Made by a program: the position numbers and the translations under genes. Shown here piece after piece: positions 1-10,345 of a stretch of 64,000 nt of DNA. Source of the stretch: Hydractinia symbiolongicarpus (lineage: Eukaryota > Cnidaria > Hydrozoa > Anthoathecata > Hydractiniidae). The stretch spans positions 8,618,001 to 8,682,000 of the forward strand of contig NC_079885.1 of NCBI RefSeq assembly GCF_029227915.1, in the 5' to 3' direction. How positions within the stretch are numbered: position 1 is the stretch's first letter; each line of letters begins with the position of its first letter. The notes under the pieces are model-generated. The model did no database searches and was not told the DNA's origin. It worked only from the letters and a program-made list of their open reading frames with translations.

Positions 1-1040
1 ACCGAGGAGTCATGACTGGCGATTAAATTGACGATCTGTTTGAGGTGGTCTTTGGGTAACATGGCATGGCTGTACAGTTCATTGGGCTCTCCCTCAATAG
101 TGACGCTAATCTTTTCAATTTTTAAATTGTAAAAGACCTCGTTGACACCGATATAAGCCTTCACTTTCCCGGGATCTACAAATAGTAGCAAGACACCCTT
201 CAAGGACTTGGCAGGAGTGTAAATCTGAAGGTTGTAATTGGTATCGGCCTTTTTCATGGTCACCACCTTGCTCCTCAGGATCCTTTCGTAGGGTAACACG
301 AGACGACTATACCTTGTTATCATGGCACTTGCCAGGCCTTCATGACTCACTTTGTCAAACTATGGCTTGATTTTGTAGGCCGCATCCGCTACCACGGCCG
401 CCGTACTTCAGGAGGCTGCCATACCCACATCTTTGATGACGTCGCTATGCCGTGCGAAATGTAGGACAAACTGGAATCTGTCATATAAAGCCGCTGGATA
501 AAAAGGTAGGTCTCCAGTGAGTTCGAACATCTTACCGAGGGGTATACAGAACGTGTTACCATAGGCTGCAACAATAGCCTTCTCCTCATCTGTCCCAGTA
601 TGGTTCGTAGCTTTGACTTGCAGGGCCCGGATGGTCCCGTCTTTGGGGTTGATACCTTCAAGAATGAGATTGTTGTCCCTGTCAACGTTTGGTAGCCAGA
701 GGTATTTGTAGACTGCGAAGGTGTTGAAGTTAGATATGTTCTGAACCTCGTTGCCGTTCAAAGTAATGCGTAGGTCCCGCACCAGACTTTTGCCAATATT
801 TGACACGATCGTACGTTTCGTATTGGAAGTCGTTTTTTCCAAATCAAATAGGAGTTTGATGGACCCTGCAAAAATAACCCCGTCCTGTTGCATGTTGGGA
901 ATATCCACGTACAAGTCCTCATTTTGATTGATTGTAGAGGGTATGTTAGATATCTGAACCCGTTGCTTTCTACCCTTGATACCGGAGAGCTGCTTCGTTT
1001 CTGCATACGGGTCCAAGGTCGTTCTAACTACGTTACTCAT
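1..1040 (-). pseudogene. Probable capsid protein of an endogenous Polinton/PLV-like virus, 5' complete, runs off window
   Basis: The reading frame starts at an ATG at 1040 and runs to the left window edge. It is interrupted in the same frame by a TGA at 408-410 and a TAG at 360-362, so at least 346 codons are recognisable. The first 210 residues are open and mix beta-strand-like hydrophobic stretches with Asn/Asp-rich loops, for example RTIVSNIGKSLVRDL and ITLNGNEV. After the second stop the protein continues in frame (VLPYERIL, LLLFVDPGKVKAY, EGEPNELY). I recognise this as a family repeated in cnidarian genomes and infer a jelly-roll major capsid-like protein of a Polinton-like or adintovirus-like element; the fold is not shown by sequence alone. 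It is the leftmost gene of a compact block of viral-type genes ending near 9273. The divergent ORF starts only 30 bp away, so the two genes probably shared a promoter. The two nonsense codons make this a relic copy. Confidence 0.6.
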
Positions 1041-1069
1041 TTTATTATAAAAGGGAAATCTTTAAATAA

Positions 1070-2001
1070 ATGCCAACTAACCCAGTGTTTGATCACGATC
1101 AAAGGGTGTACTGGGGTCTGACCTTTCTGAGCAGAGGCAAAAACTACTAAAATCAAAGGTTGACGAACTTTACGAACGTCTTAGTCAGGATCCGAGGCTG
1201 AGGAAGCCTATTGCGATACCTTACGACGAGTTTAGGGTGGAAGGGAAACGTCTATTTTTTAACGATATAGAAGACTTTACGGCATTAATTACAAAATATA
1301 AGGGCGGGTTGCGGGCTGCCGGGGAGATGATCAAGAGATTGAAGGCAGATCTCGTGCAAGCCCTGGGATTTCCCGACTATGTTACTACACCCAACAGGGG
1401 TAAGGCAGTGGCCCAGGCACTTCGGCAAAAGGTTGATGACATTTTGGATAATGATATCATTTCGATGGAATCGATAGAGGAATTTGTAGATGCCACGGAG
1501 AGCCTTACCCAAGAAACTTCATTTGGTGGGACTGGTGAAGTTCTCACTGAATGTGAAATAAGAGGGTTTAACCAAGCAGCACAGACTATAAGGGGTAACT
1601 TGAAAGACTTGAAAAGCAAGATGATCTTATATGACAGCGAGATTAGGAAGGCAGAGAGCAAGGTGAAAGGTGAGCAAGGTGAGAAGCAGAATGTCGGGGC
1701 AGACGAGGGACAAATAGCTAATCTTGAAAGAGAAATAGCAAAGCTTGAGGAAAAAATTGCAGGCGCCGCTGGAGGTGCCGCAGGGAAGGGGTTTGTAGAG
1801 AAACAGCTGGAACAATTGGGTAAATTCCTTAAATACCTGGCAGGTGAAGCGGGTGCTCCATTACCCGGGATTATGGGTACCATAGTCTCGTTTTTTCTTA
1901 GAGTAGCGGCAATAGTTGTCGAATACGTAGCCAAGCATCTGTACATGGCAATGCAGCCACCGTTGATTTTGTCGTGGTCTATGTGGAAAGGTCTAATATG
2001 A
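1070..2001 (+). pseudogene. Coiled-coil protein with C-terminal hydrophobic segment, frameshifted near its N-terminus
   Basis: A start ATG at 1070 opens a short frame that ends at a TAA near 1150. A second frame, open from about 1105, runs to the stop at 2001 and holds the rest of the protein. The switch lies around 1120-1135 and indicates one small indel. The body is Lys/Glu-rich with long predicted coiled coil (about residues 130-190 of the second frame, e.g. IANLEREIAKLEEKI). A Gly/Ala-rich linker (GAAGGAAGKG) follows, then a hydrophobic stretch (IMGTIVSFFLRVAAIVVEYVA) that could be a membrane segment. I do not recognise a named family. Its place between the capsid-like gene and the next viral-type gene, with a 9-bp overlap of stop codons at 1993-2001, argues that it belongs to the endogenous viral block and may be a structural or membrane virion protein. 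That role is an inference. Confidence 0.5.
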
Positions 2002-2856
2002 ACTATTTTTAATATAATCGGGAGTATGTGCGTGGGGTGTAATAGGCGTAGCATGCTTAGGAGGTATAGTACGTATAGGTGTTTTGATAGTATGCCTAGG
2101 GGGTGTAGTATGTATAGGTGTTTTGATAGTATGCTTGGGGGGTACAGCTGCAGCATCCCTCACAACGAGCTTGTTATTCACATCAACCTGAACCTCCACG
2201 CTGACGTTGGCAGGTGCGATCAAAATTTTGTTGTTATACCCTACAATCTTACCTATGCGCAGGTTCATGTCGGAGGGCAGCATATACACGCTTAGCATGA
2301 CGGCAAAATTCACCGGAGTTCGGGCATATTGCAGCACCTTTTGGAATTCGGTGATATCATGACCTACATTCTCTTGGCGTTGTCCCATGGCCTCAAATTT
2401 TTGCAATTAGATTTGCCTTGCCATATAGTTGTCTGCACCAGATCCGACTAAGGATGCCTTGGCCTCTGCTTGCGATCCTAGCAATAAGACCACGTAAACC
2501 CTGATACTCTTGCTTAGTTTGGTCAGGCCCTCCGATGTCAAACCCTGACTTGATGGAATGATAAACTTGGCCCAATCCCCATCAACTTGCGGCCACCAAC
2601 GGACATTCGTCAACGACGGCATGACAACCTTAAACTTGTACAAGACATTAGCATCTGCACCGTATTCCCTACATACCTGCGCAAATCCTGATGTGGAATA
2701 GGGGTTTTTATACTGATAAAACCAATCATCATAAGGCATGGGGACCTTCATTTTTGCCAATGTACGACGAATGTGGTAATAGGCATTGAATGTGAAGAAG
2801 GAGTTGACAAGGGGTACTGACCCTGTCATGTGCTTGGCAGAGATACCTAATGCCAT
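1993..2856 (-). pseudogene. Viral-type protein with Pro/Thr/His repeat tail, one in-frame stop
   Basis: This is one 288-codon frame from the ATG at 2856 to the stop at 1993, broken by a single TAA at 2407-2409 after residue 149. The two halves are in the same frame and abut exactly, so this was one gene. The N-terminal half contains aromatic-rich segments (YDDWFYQYKNPY, NVRWWPQVDGDW) and a hydrophobic strand (VYVVLLLGSQ). The second half has a beta-like region (NVSVEVQVDVNNKLVV) and ends in imperfect repeats of the type PPKHTIKTPI. No named domain is recognised. It overlaps its neighbours at both ends, by 9 bp with the plus-strand ORF to the left and by 7 bp with the one to the right, the packing expected of a small DNA virus and not of host genes. 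A minor capsid or virion-associated role is possible but unproven. Confidence 0.5.
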
Positions 2857-3505
2857 CGTTGCACAATATGCCAGATGAAAGCCAAGTCTACAGGCTCAAA
2901 AAGATTGAGGATATTGAAAAGTACCTGCGGGATGAGATTAAGGAGCTGAACAGACTCGCAAAGAGGTTTAAAATGCATGAGACCTGGGTGAGATATACGG
3001 ACCATGGTCTGTTAAGTATAAGCGTTATCACGTCAGGGCTTGACACAGGAGCCATAGCCTCTGGCCTAGGAGTACCCTTGACTATTGGCATGGGCGGCAT
3101 CACCATCGCCGTCGGAATCGGTCAAGCGGGTCTTTGGAACACCGGGAAGAGGCTGGGTGTGAAATCCAAAAAGCATGAGACTATAAGGCTTCTATCATTG
3201 ACCTTATCTCAAAACCCATTGAGAACGGAGTCGTAAGCGACTATGAGTTCACCCTGATCAAACAGAAATATAAAAAGTATATGCTGCTAAAGGAATAGAT
3301 ACGTCAACGTGTTAAACAGATCGTTAACGCTATCAACGAACAGGAACGTGCCCAGTTAGTTGCCAAGGGTCGGGAAGAAGGGAGGCGTTTTAAAAAAACT
3401 TTAATCTGTGCAGTATGTAAGCGGTACCTAAAATCTCTGCCCGATTATTTATTATTTCGTATATTTTATAAGCTCTGTGGACCTATAAAATATATGGTTT
3501 CTTAA
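2850..3505 (+). pseudogene. Small protein with paired hydrophobic segments and charged C-terminal helix, frameshifted
   Basis: The ORF starts at 2850 and is open to 3236. The natural continuation lies in another frame from about 3190, so there is a one-step frameshift. That second frame has one TAG at 3296-3298 and ends at a TAA at 3503-3505. The N-terminus is a charged helix (IEDIEKYLRDEIKELNRLAK). A Gly-rich, hydrophobic double segment follows (LLSISVITSG and LTIGMGGITIAVGIGQAGL), which looks like a membrane hairpin. After it comes a Lys/Glu-rich helical tail. I recognise this layout as a repeated cnidarian family that travels with the same capsid-like gene, but know no function. The start overlaps the minus-strand neighbour (2850-2856) and the end overlaps the next minus-strand gene (3502-3505). 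Confidence 0.45.
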
Positions 3506-3828
3506 TCCTCACTTAGCAGCCATTCTTTTTTGAAGTCCTTATACCGACATTCTGTAATATGTACCTGAGGGTAGTAGTTTTTACCTTGCACGTACACAGA
3601 TCTCATGGATAGGATGGCACTGGCTTGGCATGGCTCATCTTAGGGTACTGGCATACCATGGAGTTTAGTCGTGATTGCATCCTTGTAGTATTTGAGTTTA
3701 GCGTTTACGTAACGGTCCTTTTTCACAGGCTCTGTAATCAATTGCTCGGATATCAACTCTTCGATCCTGGACCAGATTTGGCGATACTTCGCAACCCAAT
3801 CAGGGTGCTCTTCAAAATCAAGACTCAT
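3502..3828 (-). pseudogene. Small viral-type ORF, one in-frame stop
   Basis: The ATG is at 3826-3828 and the final TAA at 3502-3504, with one in-frame TAA at 3640-3642 splitting a product of about 108 residues. The first part (SLDFEEHPDWVAKY, then a Glu-rich helix and a Lys-rich segment) and the second part (a Tyr-rich stretch KNYYPQVHITECRY and an acidic end) read as one small protein with no membrane segment or named domain. It converges on, and by 3-4 bp overlaps, the plus-strand ORF ending at 3505. Just upstream of its start lies the left boundary of the long-TIR insertion at 3872, so its promoter region has been separated from whatever lay beyond. Function unknown. Confidence 0.45.
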
Positions 3829-3871
3829 TGCCGGTACAGTATGGGGGGACCAGATTTTGGGTGTTTTTACT

Positions 3872-4530
3872 CATTTTCTACAAAAGGTTTGACCCTCCAA
3901 ATAGGTTGGTAGTATCATGGACAATAAAAATCACATGGTCAGCGGACCCAATTTGAGGGCGTTTGGGTCCCAGGCCCCTAAAATTACCCTAATTTGAGAC
4001 TCCTCTTTGGTTGCATAATTCTTAAAGCTTTAAAGTTCGTAACGTGTGTCATTATATGAGAGAATCTGAAAAATGATAAAGCTTACCGAAAAATTGGGTC
4101 TTAAGACTGGATCAGACCCCTCTCAAAGACCGTATTTAGGACCTTAATGTGTCCCTATAAGCTACAATTTTGTACAAAAATTCTCTAACATAGTGGAATG
4201 TCATTGGTCATAAAGCTGACCAAAAATTTGTGTCTCTTGGCCTAGTCAGACTGCGTTTCGCCCTATATCACTATTTGAAACAGCTTTTAGAGGGTGAAAA
4301 AAACCAATGACTACAAAGCCCAAACTCAATAATTGTGTTTTATACTAACTATGTAATACATAAATGGTCGAGTTTACCAAAAAATGCGGTCCTATCAGCA
4401 GGTCAGACAAAGATCTGAACAGGGACTCAAATTAGACCTCATAGGTACAAACTTAAAATTTTGTAAGACTATTCCTTTGTTCACACGAATGTGATTTGTA
4501 AAAAAGCAAACCAAAAATTACAGTCTCTTG
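3872..4530 (+). repeat. Left long terminal inverted repeat
   Basis: Aligns in reverse complement to 7726-8374. Landmarks shared with the right arm include the outer CATTTTCTACAAAAGG and AATAAAAATCACAT, the middle AGAATCTGAAAAAT, and the inner end CCAAAAATTAC. Confidence 0.75.
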
Positions 4531-5698
4531 ATCATGTCAGGCCACATTTATTTTTTTTAGATAACATTATATGCATCTTATAATTACCATCTATGTTTCA
4601 ATATCTCCTGTTGTACCTGTTAAGATATTTTGTAATGCGTATGAAAAACAATAGAAGAACGTTTGTATTATTTCCAATGTGTTCAGGGCCTTAACTCATT
4701 TTTGAAATATTTAAATAGAATAAACGTTTTCGTCCCAATACAACACGAGACCGACATAACAACCAGACAGTGAAAGAAAGAGTTAAGGACGCAGTTATTT
4801 TGAAACACGTGAAGTAAAAGCGCGAACATATTACCGGGATATTTGCATACTTATAGACTATAAAAAATAGAAAATTAGAAACTGTAGATACGATGTGATA
4901 GATAGAAGTTATTTTCTAATTCGCTGCGCTCAACCGAAAATAACCTTATTTATTTTCTTATTTTTGTGACTCAAAGAACTTCGACTAGTATAGTTGTGTC
5001 ATCTTAGTTAGGCACCGTGTGCTATCGGTAGTCATAACACAATATAATACATCTATATCTCCTACGAACTAAATTACAACCATTAATTTACATTCAAAAC
5101 GTTTCCGAAATCGTGGCTAAGTTGGATGCGAAAAACCCCATTCTATGGGGAAACATATCTTTAGACCCCAGTGCTACAGCCACTAACCCTCCAAGGTTAA
5201 GGGTATCATTAAAAAATTACACTGCTATTAACAACAACATTATAAACTATTCAAAATAAAACTGCTTATCTTATAGGTAATCAAACAGTTTTAACGTGTA
5301 CGGTTCAAGAACTAATTGACATGTGAGCGCTTCCATGCCTTGTACGCCCTTTAAACACTTAAAACCACGTGACCGGCCTTGGCCATACATACGAAAATAA
5401 ATTTAAATATGAAATCAGGTAAAGACATATGTAATTATTTTAAGTTTTTAGTTACTTATGTTGTAGTCAGTTTCGGATGATAAGACAGAAAAAGTTTTAA
5501 TAGTCTGTTGTTAAACTAAATTTTTTAAACATATATTTTGTCAATTTTTACTTCATTGGTTCAATTTCTCATTTCATAGAACTTTCCAACAAAGAAATAT
5601 TCAATAAGATCAGTACAAGCAAATGGTAAGAAGAAAACATAATTAATTAGAATATACTAATTTAAGATAACTAATAACAAGTTATTATTGTGATGTAT

Positions 5699-7270
5699 GT
5701 ACTGCAGCTACGGCATCTGTTGTAGCTACTGTAGATGACGATTTAAATGCAAATGGAAATACTGACAGTGATAGTAAGTTGAGAATGCTTTTTTTGGAAA
5801 CTTGGTATTCTGCAGCACCATTTCCAAAGAAGAAGCTTTCAGGAAAGAGCACCCAATGAAGACAAAGTTGAAAGCGAAGATTAGAGATGTAGCATTTGCA
5901 TTAAGGTCTGACATAATGGAAATTGAAAAATGCATTATACCCGATGAAGTGACATTTGCAGATATCAAAAAGGTAAAGTTGAGGCACTAAATGAATCAAT
6001 TGAATTTTTCAGTTACCTTATTGGTGGTCCTGACCAACGCATAGTAAAATCAAATCAGAAGCAAAGACGCATAAAAAGTATTGCTGACGATGTCATATTT
6101 GCCGCAACATCGGGAAAAAAACCCTGCAAAACATTTGCAGCTTGGACTGGCAGTGAAAAGCATTACAGAAAGCAAAAAAGTGATCGAAATGTTAAATAGA
6201 CTTGGACACGCTATTACCTATAGCATTATTGAAGTACTAGAAACAGAATTTCAACTAATTTCAAGTCTTGGAACGGGCGTTGCATTCGACAACTTTGACA
6301 GATTTGTTGAAACTTTAAGTGGAAAGGATACCTTTCATGATAGTGTTGGAATAGCGTACCAAGTTGTGTCACAAAATAATGACAAATCTTTGGAAGAAGG
6401 TGACGATTCTACCCTTGGCAATTCTCAGCTATCTGGAAAGAAAAAACGTAGATTATTCTTGGCTGTAGGATTAGACATAGAGCCTTACAGATAAAAACCT
6501 AAGAAGTTAACAAGAATAATGCTTGCACTAGATGACAAGAGAGGAGTACAGAACCCCTCTCATATATCAAAGCAGGCATGTACGATACCTTGTGAATGAT
6601 GGATTTTTTTTTTCACCCGACACTACACTAATGTGGGTTGGCTGGAATTCTATATTTTTCCAAATACCAACAATCTCCAAAAAAGTTAGGTACATGCCAC
6701 AAATTAATCAGTTCCCAACTTTTATAGCTGTAGTAGCAGAAACATTGAGACGTGCACATGTGATTTGAATGTGGTAAGAAAAGCATCTTGCAATTGCCAT
6801 AGTGGCTATGCAACTTCAAGCAGAAGAATCAAAAAATGAAAGTGTACAAGATGTATTTAAACAGGTAGGAACAAATCTTGATGTCACAGATGACGCTTTT
6901 GCAACATTGGGGAAAATTTGTAGAAAAAGGAATATATCATCTGTAGGTAAAGCTAGGTTGGTAATGTTTTTGGAAAAGTACAAACCATAAGGAGAAAATG
7001 AAGCAATTTTCTGTGTTAAAAAGTTTGATGGAAGTTCTCTACCACCTTGTTTACGAGTGTTGCGTCAAAAGATTTATCGCACAAAGTATGTTGCACAGTT
7101 ATGGATGTCATCAATAACGACGGAGCCTCCAAATCACCTTTCTGAAGACACGGGTTGGCTGCTGAAAGATAAAAGCTATATCATTAAGTGGTACGAAGGC
7201 AAAATGTCTCCAAAAACGGTAGATGTCACCAGCGATGAAAATCATAATTGGCTTCTCCAGAGAAGTAGGA
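5699..7270 (+). pseudogene. Decayed gene of an unnamed repeated invertebrate family, inside the long-TIR element
   Basis: A protein-like signal runs through several short frames on the plus strand: 5802-5990 (KIRDVAFALRSDIMEIE), about 5975-6120 (SIEFFSYLIGGPD; SIADDVIFAATSG), 6081-6494 (LGTGVAFDNFDRFVETLSG), 6802-6990 and about 6990-7270 (LPPCLRVLRQKIYRTKY; a GW motif near the end). The order and the motifs 'ADDVIFA', 'GLAVKS', 'GHAIT', 'GVAFDNFDRFVETLSGKD' and 'LPPCLR' match a family I know from many cnidarian and mollusc genomes as uncharacterised repeat-carried proteins. At least three frameshifts and several stops break it, so it cannot encode a whole protein. Function is unknown. It is the only cargo seen in the element and could be its former mobility gene or an unrelated passenger. 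Confidence 0.45.
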
Positions 7271-7725
7271 GGTAAAATATTGGATATCAAGTTTTATATT
7301 TAGTTTCCTAATTATTACTCTGAGGCAATGCTTTATTTCTACTACTGCCGCTGCTACTTTTAATATTAAAATTTTATTCTCCTTAAGATTATGAAGGGTT
7401 TGATGAACTGTCCAGTGATGACGTTTCAAACAATGATGACGAGACTAGTGACGAAGATGTGTAATGATAATTTAAGGTTAGAATGTTTTATTGTGTGATA
7501 TGACGAAACTATTATTAATAGAATTCAATGCCATATGTTCTAGAACAGAGTAACTTTTTTAATATTTTTGATTTTTTTAACATGTTGTATTTAAGGTTAT
7601 ACTAAATTAAATCTCTCATCTTTAGAGGCTAATGCAGAACAACACCAATTATAACTTGTTGTACATATTTATATTTTAGTAGATGCTATCAGAACATTTT
7701 TTTTTATTTGATATCGCTATCTAAT

Positions 7726-8374
7726 CGACCGTAATTTTTGGTTTGGTTTTTGTCAAATCACATTCGTGTGAACAAAGGAATAGTCTTACAAAATTTTGAG
7801 TTTGTACCTATGAGGTCTAATTTGAGTCCCTGTTCAGATCTCTGTCTGACCTGCTGATAGGACCACATTTTTTGGTAAGCTCGACCATTTATGTATTACA
7901 TAGTTAGTATAGAACACAAATATTGAGCTTGGGCTTTGTAGTCACTGTTTTTTTTTCACCCTCTAAAAGCGGTTTAAAATAGGGATATGGGGCGAGACGC
8001 AGTATGACTAATTTTTGGTCAGCTTTATGACAAATGACATTCTACTATGTTAGAGAATGTTTGTGCAAAATTTGGAGTTTGTAGCTTATGGGGACACATT
8101 AAGGTCCTAAATATGGTCTTTGAGGGGGGTCTGAACCAGTCTTAAGACCCAATTTTTCGGTAAGCTTTATAATTTTTCAGATTCTCTCATATAATGACAC
8201 ACGTTGCGAACTTTTAAGCTTTGAGATTTATGGGGCCAAAGAGGAGTCTCAAATTAGGGTAATTTTAGGGGCCTGGGACACAAACGCCCCCAAATTGGGT
8301 CAGCTGACTATGTGATTTTTATTGTACGTGATACTACCAACCTATTTGGAGGGTCAAACCTTTTGTAGAAAATG
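7726..8374 (-). repeat. Right long terminal inverted repeat
   Basis: Reverse-complement partner of 3872-4530. The inner end at GTAATTTTTGGTTTGG matches the left inner end and the outer end at TTTTGTAGAAAATG matches the left outer end. The arms differ at scattered positions, so the insertion is not recent. Confidence 0.75.
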
Positions 8375-8535
8375 GGACCTAAAGTTCTGTTATGATCTCC
8401 TGGACTATCGCTGAGGTCTATAAAGGTAGTAGCAAATAAGTAGAATAATTTAGGGTTGGCAAGATCTTCCTCACATTGTAGCATCTTCTTTATTGTAATT
8501 CTAATGACTTCAGAGAATTGCATGTCATTGTACAT
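8375..8535 (-). pseudogene. Viral-type ORF fragment cut by the long-TIR element
   Basis: An ORF opens with an ATG at 8535 and reads about 53 residues (a helix with SEVIRITIKKMLQCEEDLAN and a segment LFYLFATTFIDLSD) before running into the outer end of the inverted repeat at 8374. The last 20 or so residues of the open frame are encoded by the repeat. The C-terminus of the original protein is therefore lost or displaced to the left of 3872. No family is recognised. Confidence 0.35.
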
Positions 8536-8682
8536 ACGCAGCCACCCCCGTTATATGTATTATATATTCATGGTGGCAGTACCAACGCAACATTTTACTA
8601 TTTACTTCGAACCTCCGACCACAGGTAAACCTGTCGTATGCGTCCAACATACGTTCACAGTCCTAACATTGTTCCATTTATC

Positions 8683-8895
8683 TTATGATTCTAAGTTATA
8701 AAGACGAACCTCTAAGTCCTTAATCCTTCGCCCATTCTCTTTCTCCTTCTCCGATTCTTTTGATATCGCTAAGGTCATAAGTAGTAGGGAGATACCAATG
8801 CCAGCCATAAAGGTCATAAATGCTGCAGTTCCAAATATATCGAATTTTGATTGACACAGTTGACGCACATGTATTATAGTAGTGTTATCTTGCAA
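8683..8895 (-). CDS. Small single-pass membrane protein of the viral block
   Basis: An intact 70-residue ORF. It has a short N-terminus with Cys14, a hydrophobic segment at about residues 20-43 (IFGTAAFMTFMAGIGISLLL) and a strongly charged Glu/Lys/Arg-rich C-terminal helix (SKESEKEKENGRRIKDLEVRL) likely to form a coiled coil. The layout suggests a single transmembrane helix with an exposed charged tail. It lies 24 bp downstream of the zinc-ribbon ORF on the same strand, within the endogenous viral block. No named family is recognised. Because it is short and still open while its neighbours are broken, it may simply have escaped mutation by chance. Confidence 0.4.
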   Translation of the reverse strand: MQDNTTIIHVRQLCQSKFDIFGTAAFMTFMAGIGISLLLMTLAISKESEKEKENGRRIKDLEVRLYNLES

Positions 8896-8919
8896 CCATG
8901 TTGTAAGATAACCTTGATT

Positions 8920-9273
8920 TCAAACCAATGCCAGAAATTCCTTTTGCGTCAAGTCACCCCCAAATCTGACGAAGCGTCTCCAGTCCGGGGCGTCCCCTAC
9001 TTTGCAGCGCCTTTTCAACAACCACATCGACATTTCGTACGCGCCGTCATATACCTTTCGCTCCTCCACGTAAGCCAAGCAGCACGCATTACTACAAAAG
9101 CAGCCCTCGTACACGTACTCACCACCATCGCTCATATGGGCAGCCATGTTTTCTTTGACATGAAAAAAGCCAGATTTCGTGGTATGTTTTGTCCTTATTT
9201 GTGGAAAGTTGTATCTCATAGGGCACCTGACTTTGTCGCATAGTTCTACAGAGCACCAGTAACAGAGTACCAT
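8920..9273 (-). CDS. Small Cys-rich protein with FCS/MYM-type zinc-binding motif, viral late-transcription-factor-like
   Basis: An intact 117-residue ORF. It starts with a CxxC knuckle (residues 4-7, CYWC) and further Cys at 12 and 17. The second half of the motif (GCFCSNACCLAYVEE, residues about 57-71) is the arrangement seen in FCS/MYM/TRASH-type zinc ribbons. Short proteins with this pattern occur in large and mid-size DNA viruses, where some act as late transcription factors (VLTF2-like), and I infer that role here with moderate doubt. The middle is Lys/His-rich and the C-terminus charged (KRRCKVGDAPDWRRF). It is the rightmost gene of the viral block and, unlike the genes at 1-3828, carries no visible lesion. 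A host MYM-type zinc finger is the alternative, but the size and the neighbours favour a viral origin. Confidence 0.5.
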   Translation of the reverse strand: MVLCYWCSVELCDKVRCPMRYNFPQIRTKHTTKSGFFHVKENMAAHMSDGGEYVYEGCFCSNACCLAYVEERKVYDGAYEMSMWLLKRRCKVGDAPDWRRFVRFGGDLTQKEFLALV

Positions 9274-10230
9274 TTTATATACATTTCAACAAGGTCCAAA
9301 GATTGCTTAACCTTACTGCGCATGCGTTGATTATTAGCAGTATGCAGAGGGAATTGCCCTTTCTACTCAGTTTTGTATGATTTGATGGCGTCACTGCTAA
9401 GCACTGATTATTAGGGACAATGTATGGCATGGTAGCGGATTATTAGAGAGTAGGCATGGCATGGTAGCGGATGATCGGGGATTTGCTGGACGTAGGCTGT
9501 GGCGTGCACGAGATGTGCATTGCGCTAGAAGGAACATTTCTCTATCTCTCTTCTAGCCTATAATATTCTGATGGGACGGCTCCACAGAATATTAAGGGCG
9601 TAGAAGAGCCTTAAGAACGAGGTTGTCGTAAAGGATTCAAAAAAATACCCCGAATTTAAGTATATTCTATTGAGTTGTATCTTAATAGAAATAACTACTT
9701 GCTTCTATTGAAACAATTTCTCCAAGCTTGTATATACATTAGTGGTGCTAGTTTAATAGGTGTTTCACCTAGAAACGAAGGGGGAAATTTAGACACAGCG
9801 TTAAAGATAAATCTTATCTAAATCTTCCAATTTTCAGCATAATAGAAACCCTACAAAAATATCAAATGTGCGGTTGTCTCATTGTATGGTGATTGTAACT
9901 GTTTCGTCAAAATGGCGAAAAAAAAAGGGAAACTTGTTAACCAAATATGATCAATCTGTAAAAATGAACCAAAATATATACAGTGAGAATATTCAACAGT
10001 TCTACAAAGTACATCCAAAGCATTTTTGCTATTTGGAAACATCCCAATAAAGGTGCAAAGGTGTTTGGTAACATATTAACAAGAAACCAAAGCGGTTTTA
10101 ACACTCACACTAAGGCAACAGATAAATGAATTTCTTGAAACAAATAAATAAATAACCATAAAAAACCCGTATAGACGGATATAGCGAATATTGATCGACA
10201 CGGCGCCCTAATTAAATTTTTTGTTACCTC
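9274..10230. other. Intergenic AT-rich sequence, no gene seen
   Basis: No ORF here looks like a protein. A short imperfect direct duplication containing GCATGGTAGCGGAT lies at about 9424-9480. A short hairpin with AATATTCTG/CAGAATATT arms lies near 9559-9593. Confidence 0.5.
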
Positions 10231-10254
10231 CGTGGAACGGCATATCGGAAAAGT

Positions 10255-10345
10255 GGGACGCGGGACGTGGGACCTTGTTGAGTCGAGACGCGGGACTCGA
10301 GACGCGAGACTCGAGACGCGGGACTCGGGACCCGGGACACGGGAT
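10255..10345 (+). repeat. GC-rich short tandem repeat (GGGACGC / GGGACTCGAGAC type)
   Basis: An array of 7-8-bp variants of GGGACNCG, including CTTGTTGAGTCGAGACGCG, standing out sharply from AT-rich surroundings. A reverse-complement relative including the GTTGAGTC segment lies at 13753-13828. Confidence 0.8.

Larger units (their letters stand above)
3872..8374. mobile_element. 4.5-kb element with ~650-bp terminal inverted repeats, inserted in the viral block
   Basis: The sequence from 3872 to about 4530 reappears in inverted orientation from about 8374 back to 7726, with many substitutions and small indels but continuous alignment. The outer end reads CATTTTCTACAAAAGG on both sides. The interior (4531-7725) is AT-rich and contains a decayed gene on the plus strand (5699-7270) unrelated to the flanking viral genes. 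Viral-type genes continue outside both ends, so the element interrupts the viral block. I see no convincing target-site duplication, and the superfamily is not recognised. TIRs this long are known from Polintons and foldback elements, among others. No DDE-type transposase motif is visible inside. Confidence 0.7.

Noticed and set aside
1377-2156. 259-residue minus-strand ORF opposite the coiled-coil gene
   Set aside because: Leu/Pro/Ser-rich mirror frame of the plus-strand gene. The plus frame shows protein-like heptads and continues across a frameshift, and this one has no domain.
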